A program made the translations under genes and the position numbers. This document shows positions 55,396 to 64,000 of a stretch of 64,000 nucleotides of DNA, piece after piece (the stretch's first letter is position 1; each line of letters opens with the position of its first letter). Origin of the DNA: an uncultured bacterium (GTDB taxonomy: Bacteria; Elusimicrobiota; Elusimicrobia; Elusimicrobiales; Elusimicrobiaceae). The notes under the pieces were generated by a model. That model saw only the letters and a program-made list of their open reading frames with translations, made no database searches and had not been told where the DNA came from. The stretch lies in the NCBI GenBank assembly GCA_949298795.1, contig CASFXV010000003.1:44620-108619 (forward strand), written 5' to 3'.

Positions 55396-56369
55396 GAAAA
55401 ATTATCCAAAACGTGTAGAAAATTTTGATAATCAAAGAGATTGACAGAAGCTGGCTGTGTTTTGATAATTGAAGCAAAAGGGTTATCAGGATCATGATAA
55501 ATGGAATAATTATTATAAAAAAGAATAGCCTTTTTTGAAAATCCGCTGGCAATATAAACCACCGATGTATCCGGAGAAACCACCAAAAAAGCGCTTTCCA
55601 CCAACGCGAACAAATCAAACACTTCCGGTGTGGTATACATCAAAAAATGGGGAGAGTCTTTTCCCACTATTTCCAAATATTCTTCCACTTGTGCTTGTTT
55701 GCTGGGCATACACGGAATTACCACAGGCAATCCAAACCGCCTATACAAATCCGGTGCCATGCGCGCAAAAGAGTGTTTACTTAACACACGGGCTTTCACC
55801 GAACCAAATGGATTAAATAAAATATATCCTTTCGGGGCATATGCTTTAATAAAAGCATCCCGCTGGGAACGATGCTGTTGCGAAAAATATAAATCGTATG
55901 CACGAGAAGGGTTTTTTATTCCTAACTGTTTTAAAATAACTTGCTCATGCTCGTTTCGCCGCCCCGGCACTTTACCCAACGGCATAGGACTTGTATAGCA
56001 ATCCAACACCCTATTGCCTCCCACAATATATTTAAAGAAGGTCCAGTTTGCATAAGGTTTCTCGCTAGAGTCCAGCACTAAATCAAACTGACGTTTACGC
56101 AATATAAAAGCATGCCAAATTAAACGAAACCAATACTGATTGGGGCGCAACACGCGCCGAATAGGAAGAACATAAATTTCATCAATATGTGGATTACTTT
56201 TTAAATATTGCACCGAAGAACCAAAACAAACCACCGTGATTTTAATATTAGGATTGGCTTTTTTAATTTCCCGGTAACAACAGGAAGAAATAATAGCATC
56301 CCCCAGGGAGCCTTCCCCCCGCAACACCAGTATATTTTTTAAATTATGCACATTAGGAATTTTTTGCAT
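55392..56369 (-). CDS. Glycosyltransferase family 9 (heptosyltransferase-like)
   Basis: The 325-residue protein opens with ILVLRGEGSLGDAIISSCCYREIKKANPNIKITVV, the GT9 N-terminal pattern, with DLVLDSSEKPYANWTFF and a late FLVVSPDTSVVYIASGFSKKAILFY matching the nucleotide-sugar end. It probably transfers a sugar to lipopolysaccharide or another surface glycan. It interrupts the usual prfA-prmC adjacency, and stretches of it look more AT-rich than its neighbours. Confidence 0.82.
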   Translation of the reverse strand: MQKIPNVHNLKNILVLRGEGSLGDAIISSCCYREIKKANPNIKITVVCFGSSVQYLKSNPHIDEIYVLPIRRVLRPNQYWFRLIWHAFILRKRQFDLVLDSSEKPYANWTFFKYIVGGNRVLDCYTSPMPLGKVPGRRNEHEQVILKQLGIKNPSRAYDLYFSQQHRSQRDAFIKAYAPKGYILFNPFGSVKARVLSKHSFARMAPDLYRRFGLPVVIPCMPSKQAQVEEYLEIVGKDSPHFLMYTTPEVFDLFALVESAFLVVSPDTSVVYIASGFSKKAILFYNNYSIYHDPDNPFASIIKTQPASVNLFDYQNFLHVLDNFS

Positions 56370-56382
56370 AAGAAGCTTTTGG

Positions 56383-57441
56383 TTAAATTTGCAAATTTTT
56401 TAATTTTTGCTCCACACGGTAGGCGCGCAAGTCCTCCAAGATAGGCTCTATATTGCCTTGCATAATTTCCATTAAGTTATGGTAAGACTTGTCTGTGCGG
56501 TGGTCCGTCACGCGGCTTTGCGGGAAGTTATAGGTGCGGATTTTTTCCGCCCGGTCCCCCGTGCCAACCTGGGATTTGCGCTCGTCATAAATTTCTTTAT
56601 TTTGCTTTTCTTCTTCCATCTGGTACAGCTTGGCGCGCAGCATGGCCATGGCTTTTTCGCGGTTTTTGCCTTGGTGGCGTTCTTCCCGGCAGGATACCAC
56701 CACGCCCGTAGGTTTGTGAATGATGCGAACGGCCGTTTCCACTTTGTTTACGTTCTGCCCGCCGGCTCCGCCGGAACGGCAGGTTTCCATAATTAAATCT
56801 TCGGGGCGGATTTCAATGTCTATCTCTTCCGCCTCCGGCATAATGGCCACCGTAACGGTGGAGGTGTGCACGCGGCCGGCGGTTTCCGTATCGGGCACGC
56901 GCTGCACGCGGTGGGTGCCGGCTTCCCCCCTTAACCAAGAGTAAGCGCCGTCCCCTTTAATAAACATGCTTACGTATTTGCAGCCTTTTAAGCCGGTGGG
57001 GGTGAACTCTAAAATTTCCGTCGTCCAGCCTTTGGTTTGGGCAAAATGCTGGTAAACGCGCAAAAGCTCGTTGGCAAAAAGGGCGGATTCGTCCCCCCCG
57101 GCGCCGGGGCGGATTTCCAAATAAATATTTTTGGAATCATTCGGGTCCGGCGGGATAACCAAAATGCGCAACTCCTTTTGCAACTGCGGCAGTTTGGCTT
57201 CCAGTTCGGCCAATTCTTCCGCCGCCATTTTGACAAGTTCTTTATCTTCGCCGGCTTCAATGATGGCGCGGTCGTCCGCGATGGATTTTTCTACCGCGTT
57301 GATTTCTTCTTCTTTTTCAATAATCGGGCGTAAAAAAGCGTGGCGTTTGGATTTTTGCGCCAGCTCCGCGCTGGAAAGTTCCCCGCTGGCTAAATCGGCC
57401 TCCAGCTGTTTAAATTCGGCAATGTATTTAGAAGTGTCCAT
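56383..57441 (-). CDS. prfA: Peptide chain release factor 1
   Basis: The 352-residue protein has the GGQ motif in [20 protein letters not shown] and the RF1 segments [21 protein letters not shown] and [20 protein letters not shown]. It ends translation at UAA and UAG. Spacing to rpmE and a terminator upstream show it starts a transcript. Confidence 0.96.
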   Translation of the reverse strand: MDTSKYIAEFKQLEADLASGELSSAELAQKSKRHAFLRPIIEKEEEINAVEKSIADDRAIIEAGEDKELVKMAAEELAELEAKLPQLQKELRILVIPPDPNDSKNIYLEIRPGAGGDESALFANELLRVYQHFAQTKGWTTEILEFTPTGLKGCKYVSMFIKGDGAYSWLRGEAGTHRVQRVPDTETAGRVHTSTVTVAIMPEAEEIDIEIRPEDLIMETCRSGGAGGQNVNKVETAVRIIHKPTGVVVSCREERHQGKNREKAMAMLRAKLYQMEEEKQNKEIYDERKSQVGTGDRAEKIRTYNFPQSRVTDHRTDKSYHNLMEIMQGNIEPILEDLRAYRVEQKLKNLQI

Positions 57442-57463
57442 AAACCTGTCCTTGTGGAAAAAT

Positions 57464-57502
57464 GTTTATCCCGTTTCTCCCGTTAGGAAAAACCGGATAA
57501 AC
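57464..57502 (-). promoter_or_regulatory. Inverted repeat ahead of prfA
   Basis: GTTTATCC (57464-57471) and GGATAAAC (57495-57502) are a perfect 8-bp inverted repeat with an inner GTTT/AAAC pair. In the minus-strand transcript it could fold just upstream of prfA, whose ATG is at 57441. It may be an operator or a leader hairpin. Confidence 0.35.
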
Positions 57503-57538
57503 AAAAGAGCAGACCCCCTAATGGAAGTCTGCTCTTTC
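57503..57538 (-). terminator. Terminator of rpmE
   Basis: AGAGCAGAC and GTCTGCTCT pair on the minus strand and are followed by TTTG, just after the rpmE stop. Confidence 0.8.
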
Positions 57539-57550
57539 TAAATTTAAAAA

Positions 57551-57895
57551 CTACTTTGCTTCGGCAGCTTCAGCCTTTTTTTCGGTTTTTTTAGCGGCGG
57601 CTTTTTTGGGAGCGGCGGCTTTTTTTACCGTTTTCTTTACCAATTTGGCTTTGGCTTTTACTTCCGTTTTCGGTTTGCGAACCACGGTTTTACCCGCGGT
57701 GGCGGCAAAGCGTTTGTTGAATTTGTCTACGCGGCCTTCCGTATCCAACAATTTCTGTTTGCCGGTAAAGAACGGATGGCAGGCGGAGCAAATATCCAGT
57801 TTTAAATTTTTGGTGGTGGAGCGGGTCAAAAACTTGTTGCCGCAAGCGCAGACCACTTCCACAAAATCATATTGGGGGTGTATTTTTTCTTTCAT
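57551..57895 (-). CDS. rpmE: Ribosomal protein bL31 with basic tail
   Basis: The first 68 residues are normal bL31 ([45 protein letters not shown]) with the zinc cysteines CxC and CxxC. About 45 residues of Lys/Ala repeats follow ([17 protein letters not shown]), so the protein is 114 residues where most are near 70. Its promoter is TGGTAAAAT at 57927-57935 and it has a GAGGAAG ribosome site. Confidence 0.93.
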   Translation of the reverse strand: MKEKIHPQYDFVEVVCACGNKFLTRSTTKNLKLDICSACHPFFTGKQKLLDTEGRVDKFNKRFAATAGKTVVRKPKTEVKAKAKLVKKTVKKAAAPKKAAAKKTEKKAEAAEAK

Positions 57896-57926
57896 TTTTC
57901 ATCTTCCTCTGAAAATCTTATAGTTT

Positions 57927-57935
57927 ATTTTACCA
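57927..57935 (-). promoter_or_regulatory. Extended -10 promoter of rpmE
   Basis: On the minus strand TGGTAAAAT (in ATATATGGTAAAATAAAC) lies about 31 nt before the ATG. It is the same nonamer as at tgt but here with a normal leader and ribosome site. Confidence 0.5.
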
Positions 57936-57954
57936 TATATTTCGGCCTTTTGGG

Positions 57955-57983
57955 AAACAAAACCGTTTTCCCCGCCGAAAACG
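57955..57983 (-). terminator. Weak terminator after rho
   Basis: CGTTTTC and GAAAACG pair on the minus strand around GGCGGG and are followed by GTTTTGTTT, immediately behind the rho stop. Confidence 0.45.
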
Positions 57984-57986
57984 CCG

Positions 57987-59477
57987 CTAAAAAGCGTTTA
58001 CTTCCATTTGCTTAAAGAAATCCTTATTGGACTTGGTGGCGGACAGCTTTTCCAACAGTAAATTCATAGCGTCCACCGAGCTTAACGGCGCCAGCACTTT
58101 GCGCATAATCCACACTTTGTTCAGTTCGTCCTCGCTTAACAGCAGGTTTTCTTTGCGGGTAGAGCTGCGGTTAATGTCCACCGCCGGGAAAATGCGCCGT
58201 TCGGCCAGTTTTCTGTCCAGGCACAGCTCGCTGTTGCCGGTCCCTTTGAATTCTTCAAAAATCACTTCGTCCATCTTGCTGCCCGTTTCCACCAACGCGC
58301 TGGCAATAATGGTTAAAGAGCCGCCTTCTTCCAAATTGCGGGCGGCGCCCAAAAAGCGTTTGGGCTTTTGCAAAGAAGTGGCTTCCAACCCGCCCGTAAG
58401 CACACGGCCGGAAGAAGGCGCCACCGTATTGTACGCGCGCGCCAAACGGGTGATGGAGTCCAGCAAAATCACCACGTCTTTGCCTTGCTCGGCCAAGCGT
58501 TTGGCTTTTTCTATCACCATTTCCGCCACTTGGATGTGGCGTTCGGGCGCTTCGTCAAACGTAGAGGAAATCACTTCCCCTTTAACGCTGCGGGCCATAT
58601 CGGTTACTTCTTCGGGGCGTTCATCAATCAGCAGCACCATCAGCACCGCGTCTTTATGATTGGTGGTAATGGAATTGGCAATGGCTTGCATAATCATGGT
58701 TTTGCCGGTTTTGGGGGCGGCCACAATCAAAGCGCGTTGCCCTTTGCCGATAGGCGCAATCATGTCAATCACGCGCTGGGTGTAGGAATTTTTGTCCAGC
58801 TCCAGCACAAAACGTTCATTAGGATGGAGCGGGGTTAAGTTTTCAAACAGAGGGCGGTTGTAAATTTGGGCGGATTCCACCCCGTTTACCTTTTGCACTT
58901 GAAGCATGGCAAAAAAGCGTTCATTGTCTTTGGGCGGGCGGATAAGGCCTTCAATGGTGTCCCCCTTTCTTAAACCAAAACGTTTAATTTGGGAAGGGGA
59001 TACGTAAATGTCTTCCGGGCCGGCTAAATAGTTGTTTTCCTCGGAGCGCAAAAAACCAAACCCGTCCGGCAGAATTTCCAGCACGCCCCCGCCGTAAACG
59101 GAGCCGTTTTGCTTGGCCTGTATGGCCACAATTTTGCCAATAAGCGCCTGCTTGCGCAGGCCGGATATATCCTCAATATTATAATTTACGGCCAATTTGG
59201 TTAATTCTTCCACGCTTAATTTATTCAGTTCCCGCGCGTCCATGGGTTTGGCGCCGTTTGGCTGGCGTTTTTCGGGCGCGTGCATATAGGGGGCGGAAGC
59301 GTTGGACGTGCGCTGCATGGAGTGGCGCGGGGCAGACGGACGGGCCGGCGTTTGGGCAGCGGCCTCGTCTTGTTTGGAAAGGTCCTTCGTTTCGGCCTTG
59401 GGGGCCTCTTTGGCGGACTTAGCCGGTTTTTCCGGCAGGTTTTTTTCTTGTATTGCTTCTTCTTTTTGTTTAACCAT
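57987..59477 (-). CDS. rho: Transcription termination factor Rho
   Basis: The 496-residue hexameric helicase has a charged N-terminal extension of about 75 residues. The Rho N domain follows ([23 protein letters not shown]), then the RNA-binding cold-shock domain ([21 protein letters not shown]) and the ATPase core with Walker A in [18 protein letters not shown] and [18 protein letters not shown]. The extension is rich in Lys, Glu, Ala and Pro. Its start overlaps coaE by 8 nt. Confidence 0.96.
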   Translation of the reverse strand: MVKQKEEAIQEKNLPEKPAKSAKEAPKAETKDLSKQDEAAAQTPARPSAPRHSMQRTSNASAPYMHAPEKRQPNGAKPMDARELNKLSVEELTKLAVNYNIEDISGLRKQALIGKIVAIQAKQNGSVYGGGVLEILPDGFGFLRSEENNYLAGPEDIYVSPSQIKRFGLRKGDTIEGLIRPPKDNERFFAMLQVQKVNGVESAQIYNRPLFENLTPLHPNERFVLELDKNSYTQRVIDMIAPIGKGQRALIVAAPKTGKTMIMQAIANSITTNHKDAVLMVLLIDERPEEVTDMARSVKGEVISSTFDEAPERHIQVAEMVIEKAKRLAEQGKDVVILLDSITRLARAYNTVAPSSGRVLTGGLEATSLQKPKRFLGAARNLEEGGSLTIIASALVETGSKMDEVIFEEFKGTGNSELCLDRKLAERRIFPAVDINRSSTRKENLLLSEDELNKVWIMRKVLAPLSSVDAMNLLLEKLSATKSNKDFFKQMEVNAF

Positions 59478-60057
59478 AAATATTATTCAGCGCGCGCGCT
59501 AAACGGCGCACTTTTTGCTCCAAGTGTTGTTTTGTTGAATTATTTATAATAACCAAATCGGCCCGGAGGAATTTTTCCTCCTGCGGCAGCTGGGCTTTTA
59601 AACGCGCTTTGTATTGGGCTAAAGTCAGCCCGCGCTGTTTCAGGCGGTTTTCCAACCCCCGCCCGCCGGCGGTAACCAGCAGCGTCATATCCACGTATTT
59701 ATCCCAACCGGCTTCAAACAAAAGAGGAACCTCAAACACCGCTACGCGCGCCCCGCAGCCGGCCAGTAATTTTTGCGCTTTTTTTAATATCAGCGGGTGG
59801 AGAATAGCCTCTAAACGGGTGCGGGCGGAGGGGCGTTTAAAAACCAGCCGGGCCAATTCCTCGCGGCTGTGGCAGGCAAATTCTTTTTGCAACTTTTTCT
59901 GCACGCCGGCGCAAGCCAGCGCTTCATGCCCCAGCGCGTCCGCACTCAGCGTAAACAGCCCGCTGTTTTTGAAAATTTCCAGCACGGTTGTTTTTCCACT
60001 GGCGATGGACCCGGTCAACCCCAATACAAACGGTTTGGCGGCCTTGGCTTTTGTCAT
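59470..60057 (-). CDS. coaE: Dephospho-CoA kinase
   Basis: The 195-residue P-loop kinase opens with [20 protein letters not shown] and has the family lid [11 protein letters not shown] and [21 protein letters not shown]. It does the last step of coenzyme A synthesis. It overlaps polA by 4 nt, a polA-coaE-rho arrangement seen in other bacteria. Confidence 0.95.
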   Translation of the reverse strand: MTKAKAAKPFVLGLTGSIASGKTTVLEIFKNSGLFTLSADALGHEALACAGVQKKLQKEFACHSREELARLVFKRPSARTRLEAILHPLILKKAQKLLAGCGARVAVFEVPLLFEAGWDKYVDMTLLVTAGGRGLENRLKQRGLTLAQYKARLKAQLPQEEKFLRADLVIINNSTKQHLEQKVRRLARALNNIYG

Positions 60058-62621
60058 AAAGGAAGCTTCTCCATGGCGTACCAGTTTTTACCGGCTTTGG
60101 CGCTGGCTAAAAGAGGCACCCTTAATTTAACGGCATTTTGCATTTTTTCTTTCACAAAAGAAGCCACCGCCGTTAAACGCTCGGAAGGAACTTCAAAAAT
60201 CAATTCGTCATGCACCTGCATCACCATTTTTACAGGCGTATTGCGCACTTGCCTAAAAATATCCACCATGGCTTTTTTAATAATATCGGCGGAACCGCCC
60301 TGCACAATGGTGTTGATGGCCGCGCGCTGGGCAAAAGAAGCCATGGAACCCACCCCCATATTAAACTCCGGCAGGTAACGGATATGCCCCATCATGGTTT
60401 TAACGTATCCGTTTTTGCGGGCGGCGGCTACATTTTCATCAATCCAACGGCGCACGCCCTGGTAATTCTTAAAATAGTTGTCTATATATTCTTTTGCTTC
60501 ACGCATGGAAATGGAAAGCGCTTGGGAAAGGCCCATGGGGCCCTGTCCATAAATGATACCAAAATTAATTGCCTTTGCACTAGAGCGCATTTGCTCGGTC
60601 ACCATTAAGGGCATGACGCCAAATATCTGCGCGGCGGTTTGGGTGTGTATGTCCCCCCCGTCTATAAAAGACTGCACGAGAACAGGGTCCTGGCTTTCAT
60701 GCGCCAAAACGCGCAGGTCTATTTGGGAATAGTCCACACTGAGCAGCATATTTCCCTCTCCCGCGCAAAACGCCGTGCGAAGCAAACGCCCCTTTTGCGT
60801 GCGTACGGGAATATTTTGCAAATTGGGGCTGGAGCTGGACAAACGGCCCGTTACCGTGCCGGTTTGATCCAAATAAGAATGCACTTTATTATTTTCGTCC
60901 GCCAGTAAAAGCAAATTGTCTACATACGTGGTTTTTAATTTACTGCTGGCGCGGTAATCCAAAATTTGCTGGGCCACGGGATGAAGGGGAGCAATTTCCG
61001 CCAGCACTTCTTCATCGGTGGAATACCCCGTTTTGGTTTTTTTAACCGGCGGAATTTTTAGCTGTTCAAACAATAAAACGCCCAACTGCTTGGGGGAGTT
61101 TACATTCACCGCATACCCGGCCTGCTTGTCTATCTGCGCCTGCAGGGAAATAATTTCTTGTTCCAATGTTTGCTGGAAATCTTTCAGCCACGCCGGGTCC
61201 ACGCGCAAGCCTTGTTTTTCCATATCCGCCAAAACCGCCATCAGAGGCAATTCCATTTGCATAAACAACAAGTACATGCCCGTTTTGTTTAAATCTTCTT
61301 CCAACCTATCCTTTAGCGCCCATACATAGCGGTTGTATAAAGGAAGGCGTGTGCGGGCGTCTTCCCCGGAAATTAAAACGGAAAAATAATGCGCGCAGGC
61401 GGCAGAAAAACTAAGGTCCCCGGAAGGGTCCATCAAATACCGGGCCAGGCGCGCGTCAAAACAATGTATAAAATTGCCCTGCAGGTCTATTTCCGCTTCA
61501 CGCAGGGTAAGTTTCAAGTCATACCCTAATTTTAAAACAGCGTCATTTAACACCAATTTCTGCAATTGGTCTTTTTCCCACGGAGCTACTTGCTCCAACG
61601 GGGTTAAGGAAAGCTCCGTTTCGCTTACGGACGCCAAAAGGATGTCGTCTTCCGTATGGATAAACAAACGCCCGGTTTGCGGGGCTTTGTTTAATACCTG
61701 CGCCAACGGCAAAAGAGCGGACTCTTCCTGCAACACGGCCTGTTGGGGAGGAAGCTCAAACGATGTCAGCAAATTTTTAAATTCATAGCGGGAGAACAAA
61801 TCCGCCAAGGCCTTGGGCTCGGGCGGGCGTATTTGGTAATCCTGCAAATTAAACGGCATGGATAAATTACTGTCCAGCACAACCAGTTGTTTAGAGAGAA
61901 TACCCTCTTCCATATGCGCCAAGATTTTTTTGGCTAAAGCGGGTTTTAGGTCTGGGTTGTCGTTTTGGGCGGCGCGGATAATGTCTTCCAAATGGCCAAA
62001 TTTTTGGATAAGCTCCACCGCGCTTTTGGGGCCCACCCCCATAATGCCGGGGATATTGTCGGAAGCGTCCCCCACAATGGAAAAATAATCCGGCAGGAAC
62101 TTGGGCTCCACGCCAAATTTTTCCACTGCCGCTTCCGGCCCTTTCAGGCCGTCTTTGCCGCCGGAAGGCCAAATGGAAATTTTATCGTTTAAAAATTGGT
62201 ATACGTCTTTATCTGAGGTAACCAACACGCTGGGAATATTTTGCTTGGCCGCGCTTTGGGCGATAAAAGCCATTAAATCATCCGCCTCAATGCCTTCTTG
62301 GGCCACTACGGCAAAACCCATTTCTTTTACCAGTTCTCGCGCCAAATTAAGCTGGCTGACCAGGGCGTCATCGGGCTTCTTGCGGTTGGCTTTATAAGTA
62401 GGCAGCATGGCCTTACGGCGGGCGCAGCCACCGGGAGAGTCAAAACAAATAGCCGCGTAGGCGGGCTTTTTTTCTTTTAAAAATTTAGTCAGCCAGCGCA
62501 CAAAACCATACAGGGCCCCCACCTCCTGCCCGGAGGTGGTGGAAAGCTTGGGAAGCGCGTGATAATTGCGGTGTAAAAAGCCGTGTGCGTCAATAAGAAA
62601 AAGTTTATTGTCTTCTGGCAT
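60054..62621 (-). CDS. polA: DNA polymerase I with inactive proofreading domain
   Basis: The 855-residue protein has an intact 5' nuclease (LFLIDAHGFLHRNYHAL, LVTSDKDVYQFLND, YFSIVGDASDNIPGIMGVG). The polymerase has MLLSVDYSQIDLRVLAHES, RSSAKAINFGIIYGQG and MQVHDELIFEVP. The middle 3'-5' exonuclease has lost its key residues: the DxE motif reads HTE, the second-motif Asp is Thr, and the third YxxxD is absent. So gap filling and primer removal are expected without proofreading. Confidence 0.95.
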   Translation of the reverse strand: MPEDNKLFLIDAHGFLHRNYHALPKLSTTSGQEVGALYGFVRWLTKFLKEKKPAYAAICFDSPGGCARRKAMLPTYKANRKKPDDALVSQLNLARELVKEMGFAVVAQEGIEADDLMAFIAQSAAKQNIPSVLVTSDKDVYQFLNDKISIWPSGGKDGLKGPEAAVEKFGVEPKFLPDYFSIVGDASDNIPGIMGVGPKSAVELIQKFGHLEDIIRAAQNDNPDLKPALAKKILAHMEEGILSKQLVVLDSNLSMPFNLQDYQIRPPEPKALADLFSRYEFKNLLTSFELPPQQAVLQEESALLPLAQVLNKAPQTGRLFIHTEDDILLASVSETELSLTPLEQVAPWEKDQLQKLVLNDAVLKLGYDLKLTLREAEIDLQGNFIHCFDARLARYLMDPSGDLSFSAACAHYFSVLISGEDARTRLPLYNRYVWALKDRLEEDLNKTGMYLLFMQMELPLMAVLADMEKQGLRVDPAWLKDFQQTLEQEIISLQAQIDKQAGYAVNVNSPKQLGVLLFEQLKIPPVKKTKTGYSTDEEVLAEIAPLHPVAQQILDYRASSKLKTTYVDNLLLLADENNKVHSYLDQTGTVTGRLSSSSPNLQNIPVRTQKGRLLRTAFCAGEGNMLLSVDYSQIDLRVLAHESQDPVLVQSFIDGGDIHTQTAAQIFGVMPLMVTEQMRSSAKAINFGIIYGQGPMGLSQALSISMREAKEYIDNYFKNYQGVRRWIDENVAAARKNGYVKTMMGHIRYLPEFNMGVGSMASFAQRAAINTIVQGGSADIIKKAMVDIFRQVRNTPVKMVMQVHDELIFEVPSERLTAVASFVKEKMQNAVKLRVPLLASAKAGKNWYAMEKLPL

Positions 62622-62657
62622 AAAATTTAATGGGAAAAAAGAGGAAGGTTTTTTATT

Positions 62658-62688
62658 CTTCCGCCCGCTAAAATGTAACGGGCGGAAG
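62658..62688. repeat. Perfect hairpin between polA and trxA
   Basis: CTTCCGCCCG (62658-62667) and CGGGCGGAAG (62679-62688) form a perfect 10-bp stem with an 11-nt loop. It lies behind the trxA stop and before polA. Neither strand has a T run after it, so it is not a classical terminator, though it may stabilise the trxA 3' end or aid termination. Confidence 0.55.
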
Positions 62689-62720
62689 AGAATGGCGACA
62701 AAAATAAGAAAAGTAAAATT

Positions 62721-63041
62721 TTATAATAAAGAATTTAACTTTTCCTGCAAAGCGGCTTTGGTTTGCAGACCGACGGTTTGCGCTACCACTTTGCCGTCTT
62801 TAAAGAAAATAACCGTGGGGATGGAAGCCACACCATATTTGGTGCTGGCGTCGGGGGCTTCGTCCACATTTAATTTGGCCACTTTTACTTTGCCGGCGTA
62901 TTCGTTGGCAAGTTCTTCCACCACCGGGCCCAGCATACGGCACGGGCCGCACCAGGGAGCCCAAAAATCCACCATAGCTACCCCTTTATACTGCAAAATT
63001 TCAGCGTCAAAATTGGAATCGGTTAACACCACTTCGCTCAT
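62721..63041 (-). CDS. trxA: Thioredoxin
   Basis: The 106-residue cytoplasmic protein has the active site VDFWAPWCGPCRMLGPVVEEL and the cis-Pro in YGVASIPTVIFFKDGK. It reduces disulfides of ribonucleotide reductase and others. I chose the ATG at 63041 because AGGAG lies 8 nt ahead; an upstream ATG at 63047 would leave almost no spacing. Confidence 0.96.
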   Translation of the reverse strand: MSEVVLTDSNFDAEILQYKGVAMVDFWAPWCGPCRMLGPVVEELANEYAGKVKVAKLNVDEAPDASTKYGVASIPTVIFFKDGKVVAQTVGLQTKAALQEKLNSLL

Positions 63042-63072
63042 GGTCATATCTCCTAAGAACAAATATATAAAA

Positions 63073-63103
63073 AGTATACTATAAACGAAAAGGGCCCTGT
63101 CAA
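63073..63103 (-). promoter_or_regulatory. Promoter of trxA
   Basis: On the minus strand TTGACA is followed after 16-19 nt by overlapping TAGTAT and TATACT hexamers, about 30-35 nt before the start codon. Confidence 0.5.
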
Positions 63104-63127
63104 GCCTACCCGCCGTATTTTTATACT

Positions 63128-63156
63128 AAACGGCCTCCCTTTTGGGGAGGCCGTTT
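63128..63156. terminator. Terminator of the Cys-rich protein gene
   Basis: AAACGGCCTCCC and GGGAGGCCGTTT form a 12-bp stem. It lies about 40 nt after the stop of the minus-strand Cys-rich gene. Confidence 0.8.
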
Positions 63157-63196
63157 CCTCTTTGCGTTAGCTAGAGCAAGGAGGTCTCGTGAGAAA

Positions 63197-64000
63197 TTAC
63201 CATCCGTTTTTTAGATAATCCCGCACACACTGTTTATATGTTCTGTTCAAAACTTCACCACCTTGACAATCACAATTCGGTTTACCGTAATTGTAAGTTC
63301 CTGTAAAAATGGGGCAATAAGTTATCTGCATCATACAAACTTCCCCATAATTAGAGCACGAACCGCTTACTGAAGCACAATAAGAATTGCTGACGCTAGC
63401 TTTGCCAGTACATGAAACACCACAGGTGCTATGAGGAGTATACATATTTTTCTGATTACAGCGGAAAAGAGCGTCATTATCTGTTACGCTCTGCATAGTT
63501 CCCCAATACAAAGGGCCGGGGGTCCAACAAACAGTATCTGTAGTAGGAGTACCAGGACAACATTCCGCTTTATGGCTGGCTTTATAAGAAGGGTCAGAAC
63601 AATCCAACTCGGGGCAGGCCTGAACCTCTTCAAACTTACAAGAAGCATTGCAACGTTTAATGCTAAAGCTCTTTCCATCAGAACACTTCGTTTTTTGTTC
63701 ATATCCGACAGGACATTCCGCCCCGGGTTTTAACACACAGTTGATACTTTTCCATTCCCCGTTGACACATTGTTGCAACTCTACGCCGCAGCCATTAAGA
63801 CAGGGCGTAGTACCATTGCGGGTTTCCCCTTCTGTACATTTTTCTTCTGCCGGGCATTCTTTATCCCAATCACCTACCGTCCACACATTATTCACACAGG
63901 AATAGGCTTTCGTGCGTACCGTCTTTCCGTCTGAACACGTTTCCGTGATGTCGTCCGGCTTGGCGGGGCAGGCAGGGAATGCTCCCTGTACCCACTGGTA
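63197..64000 (-). CDS. Cys-rich, probably exported protein (5' part outside window)
   Basis: The frame stays open from the stop at 63197 to the window edge (267 codons), so the true start is upstream and the GTG at 63895 is only internal. Cys are spaced every 5-15 residues, and there are repeat-like units of the form C-P-x-G-Y/E...C-S-D-G-K (ETCSDGKTVRTKAYSC, TKCSDGKSFSIKRC). The C-terminal third (SVSGSCSNYGEVCMMQITYC) is different. Cys content this high suggests a disulfide-bonded surface protein. It resembles in composition the N-terminal part of the giant protein at 13301-17896. I recognise no family. Confidence 0.7.
   Translation of the reverse strand, partial: YQWVQGAFPACPAKPDDITETCSDGKTVRTKAYSCVNNVWTVGDWDKECPAEEKCTEGETRNGTTPCLNGCGVELQQCVNGEWKSINCVLKPGAECPVGYEQKTKCSDGKSFSIKRCNASCKFEEVQACPELDCSDPSYKASHKAECCPGTPTTDTVCWTPGPLYWGTMQSVTDNDALFRCNQKNMYTPHSTCGVSCTGKASVSNSYCASVSGSCSNYGEVCMMQITYCPIFTGTYNYGKPNCDCQGGEVLNRTYKQCVRDYLKNGW

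Noticed and set aside
63197..63895. GTG at 63895 as the start of the Cys-rich protein
   Set aside because: The frame is open upstream to the window edge with the same Cys-rich character, so the gene is truncated by the window and not starting there.

Overview
The window is one contiguous piece of chromosome from a Gram-negative bacterium of intermediate GC. Envelope features point that way: a secretin, a PorV-type outer-membrane barrel, an FtsX/EnvC pair, a lipoprotein and many exported proteins. My best guess at lineage is Elusimicrobiota (a gut Elusimicrobium relative). The reasons are the type IV pilin with the style of leader and N-terminal helix seen in that phylum, and the very large exported proteins of unknown function. 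This is inference from recalled family resemblance, not a database match. Almost everything is chromosomal housekeeping plus surface machinery. I see no phage, insertion sequence, CRISPR array or plasmid gene.

Region 1 (1-17.9 kb, all minus strand) is a Tad/Flp pilus operon. In transcription order it holds a giant Cys-rich protein with repeated FlgD-like Ig domains (13301-17896), a PorV/PorQ-family barrel, two Flp-type pilins, TadE, CpaB/RcpC, a very short secretin, a TadZ-TadA fusion ATPase, a TadB with a large exported N-terminal domain, TadC and a TPR protein. Downstream come a HAMP/PAS-type membrane sensor without a kinase, a small membrane protein, a DsbA-like thioredoxin-fold protein and, after a terminator, a second HAMP sensor that runs off the window. 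The two ATPases are fused, the secretin is stripped down, and the PorV plus C-terminal sorting-like domain pairing is unusual for a Tad locus.

Region 2 (18.1-31.5 kb, minus strand) is a 12-gene run with gaps of 0-16 nt or overlaps: M50 protease, trpS (with a probable Fe-S cluster site), scpA, scpB, glgA, alkaline phosphatase, ftsX, envC-like, ctpA, tsaD, a solute-binding-protein homologue with no signal peptide, and a GAF-GAF-GGDEF diguanylate cyclase. The last two form a possible cytoplasmic ligand sensor and c-di-GMP module.

Region 3 (31.7-40.9 kb) has a small GIY-YIG-like ORF, a CCA-adding/poly(A) polymerase family enzyme, a CpXC-like protein, a cation diffusion facilitator, an unexplained 1787-residue exported protein ending in a multi-helix transporter-like domain, and tRNA-Arg(UCG) without an encoded CCA.

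Region 4 (40.9-48.1 kb, plus strand) is yebC-ruvC-ruvA-ruvB-spoIID-like-queA-tgt. It is interrupted between ruvC and ruvA by an opposite-strand type IV pilin pseudogene with two frameshifts.

Region 5 (48.3-64 kb, minus strand) contains ddl and a membrane protein, a long coiled-coil protein, the prfA-glycosyltransferase-prmC-murA-folC run, rpmE, polA-coaE-rho, trxA, and the 3' end of a Cys-rich exported protein. Several genes (the CpXC gene, the cation transporter gene, ruvA, tgt) have an extended -10 element 6-9 nt before the ATG and no Shine-Dalgarno sequence, which suggests leaderless mRNAs.
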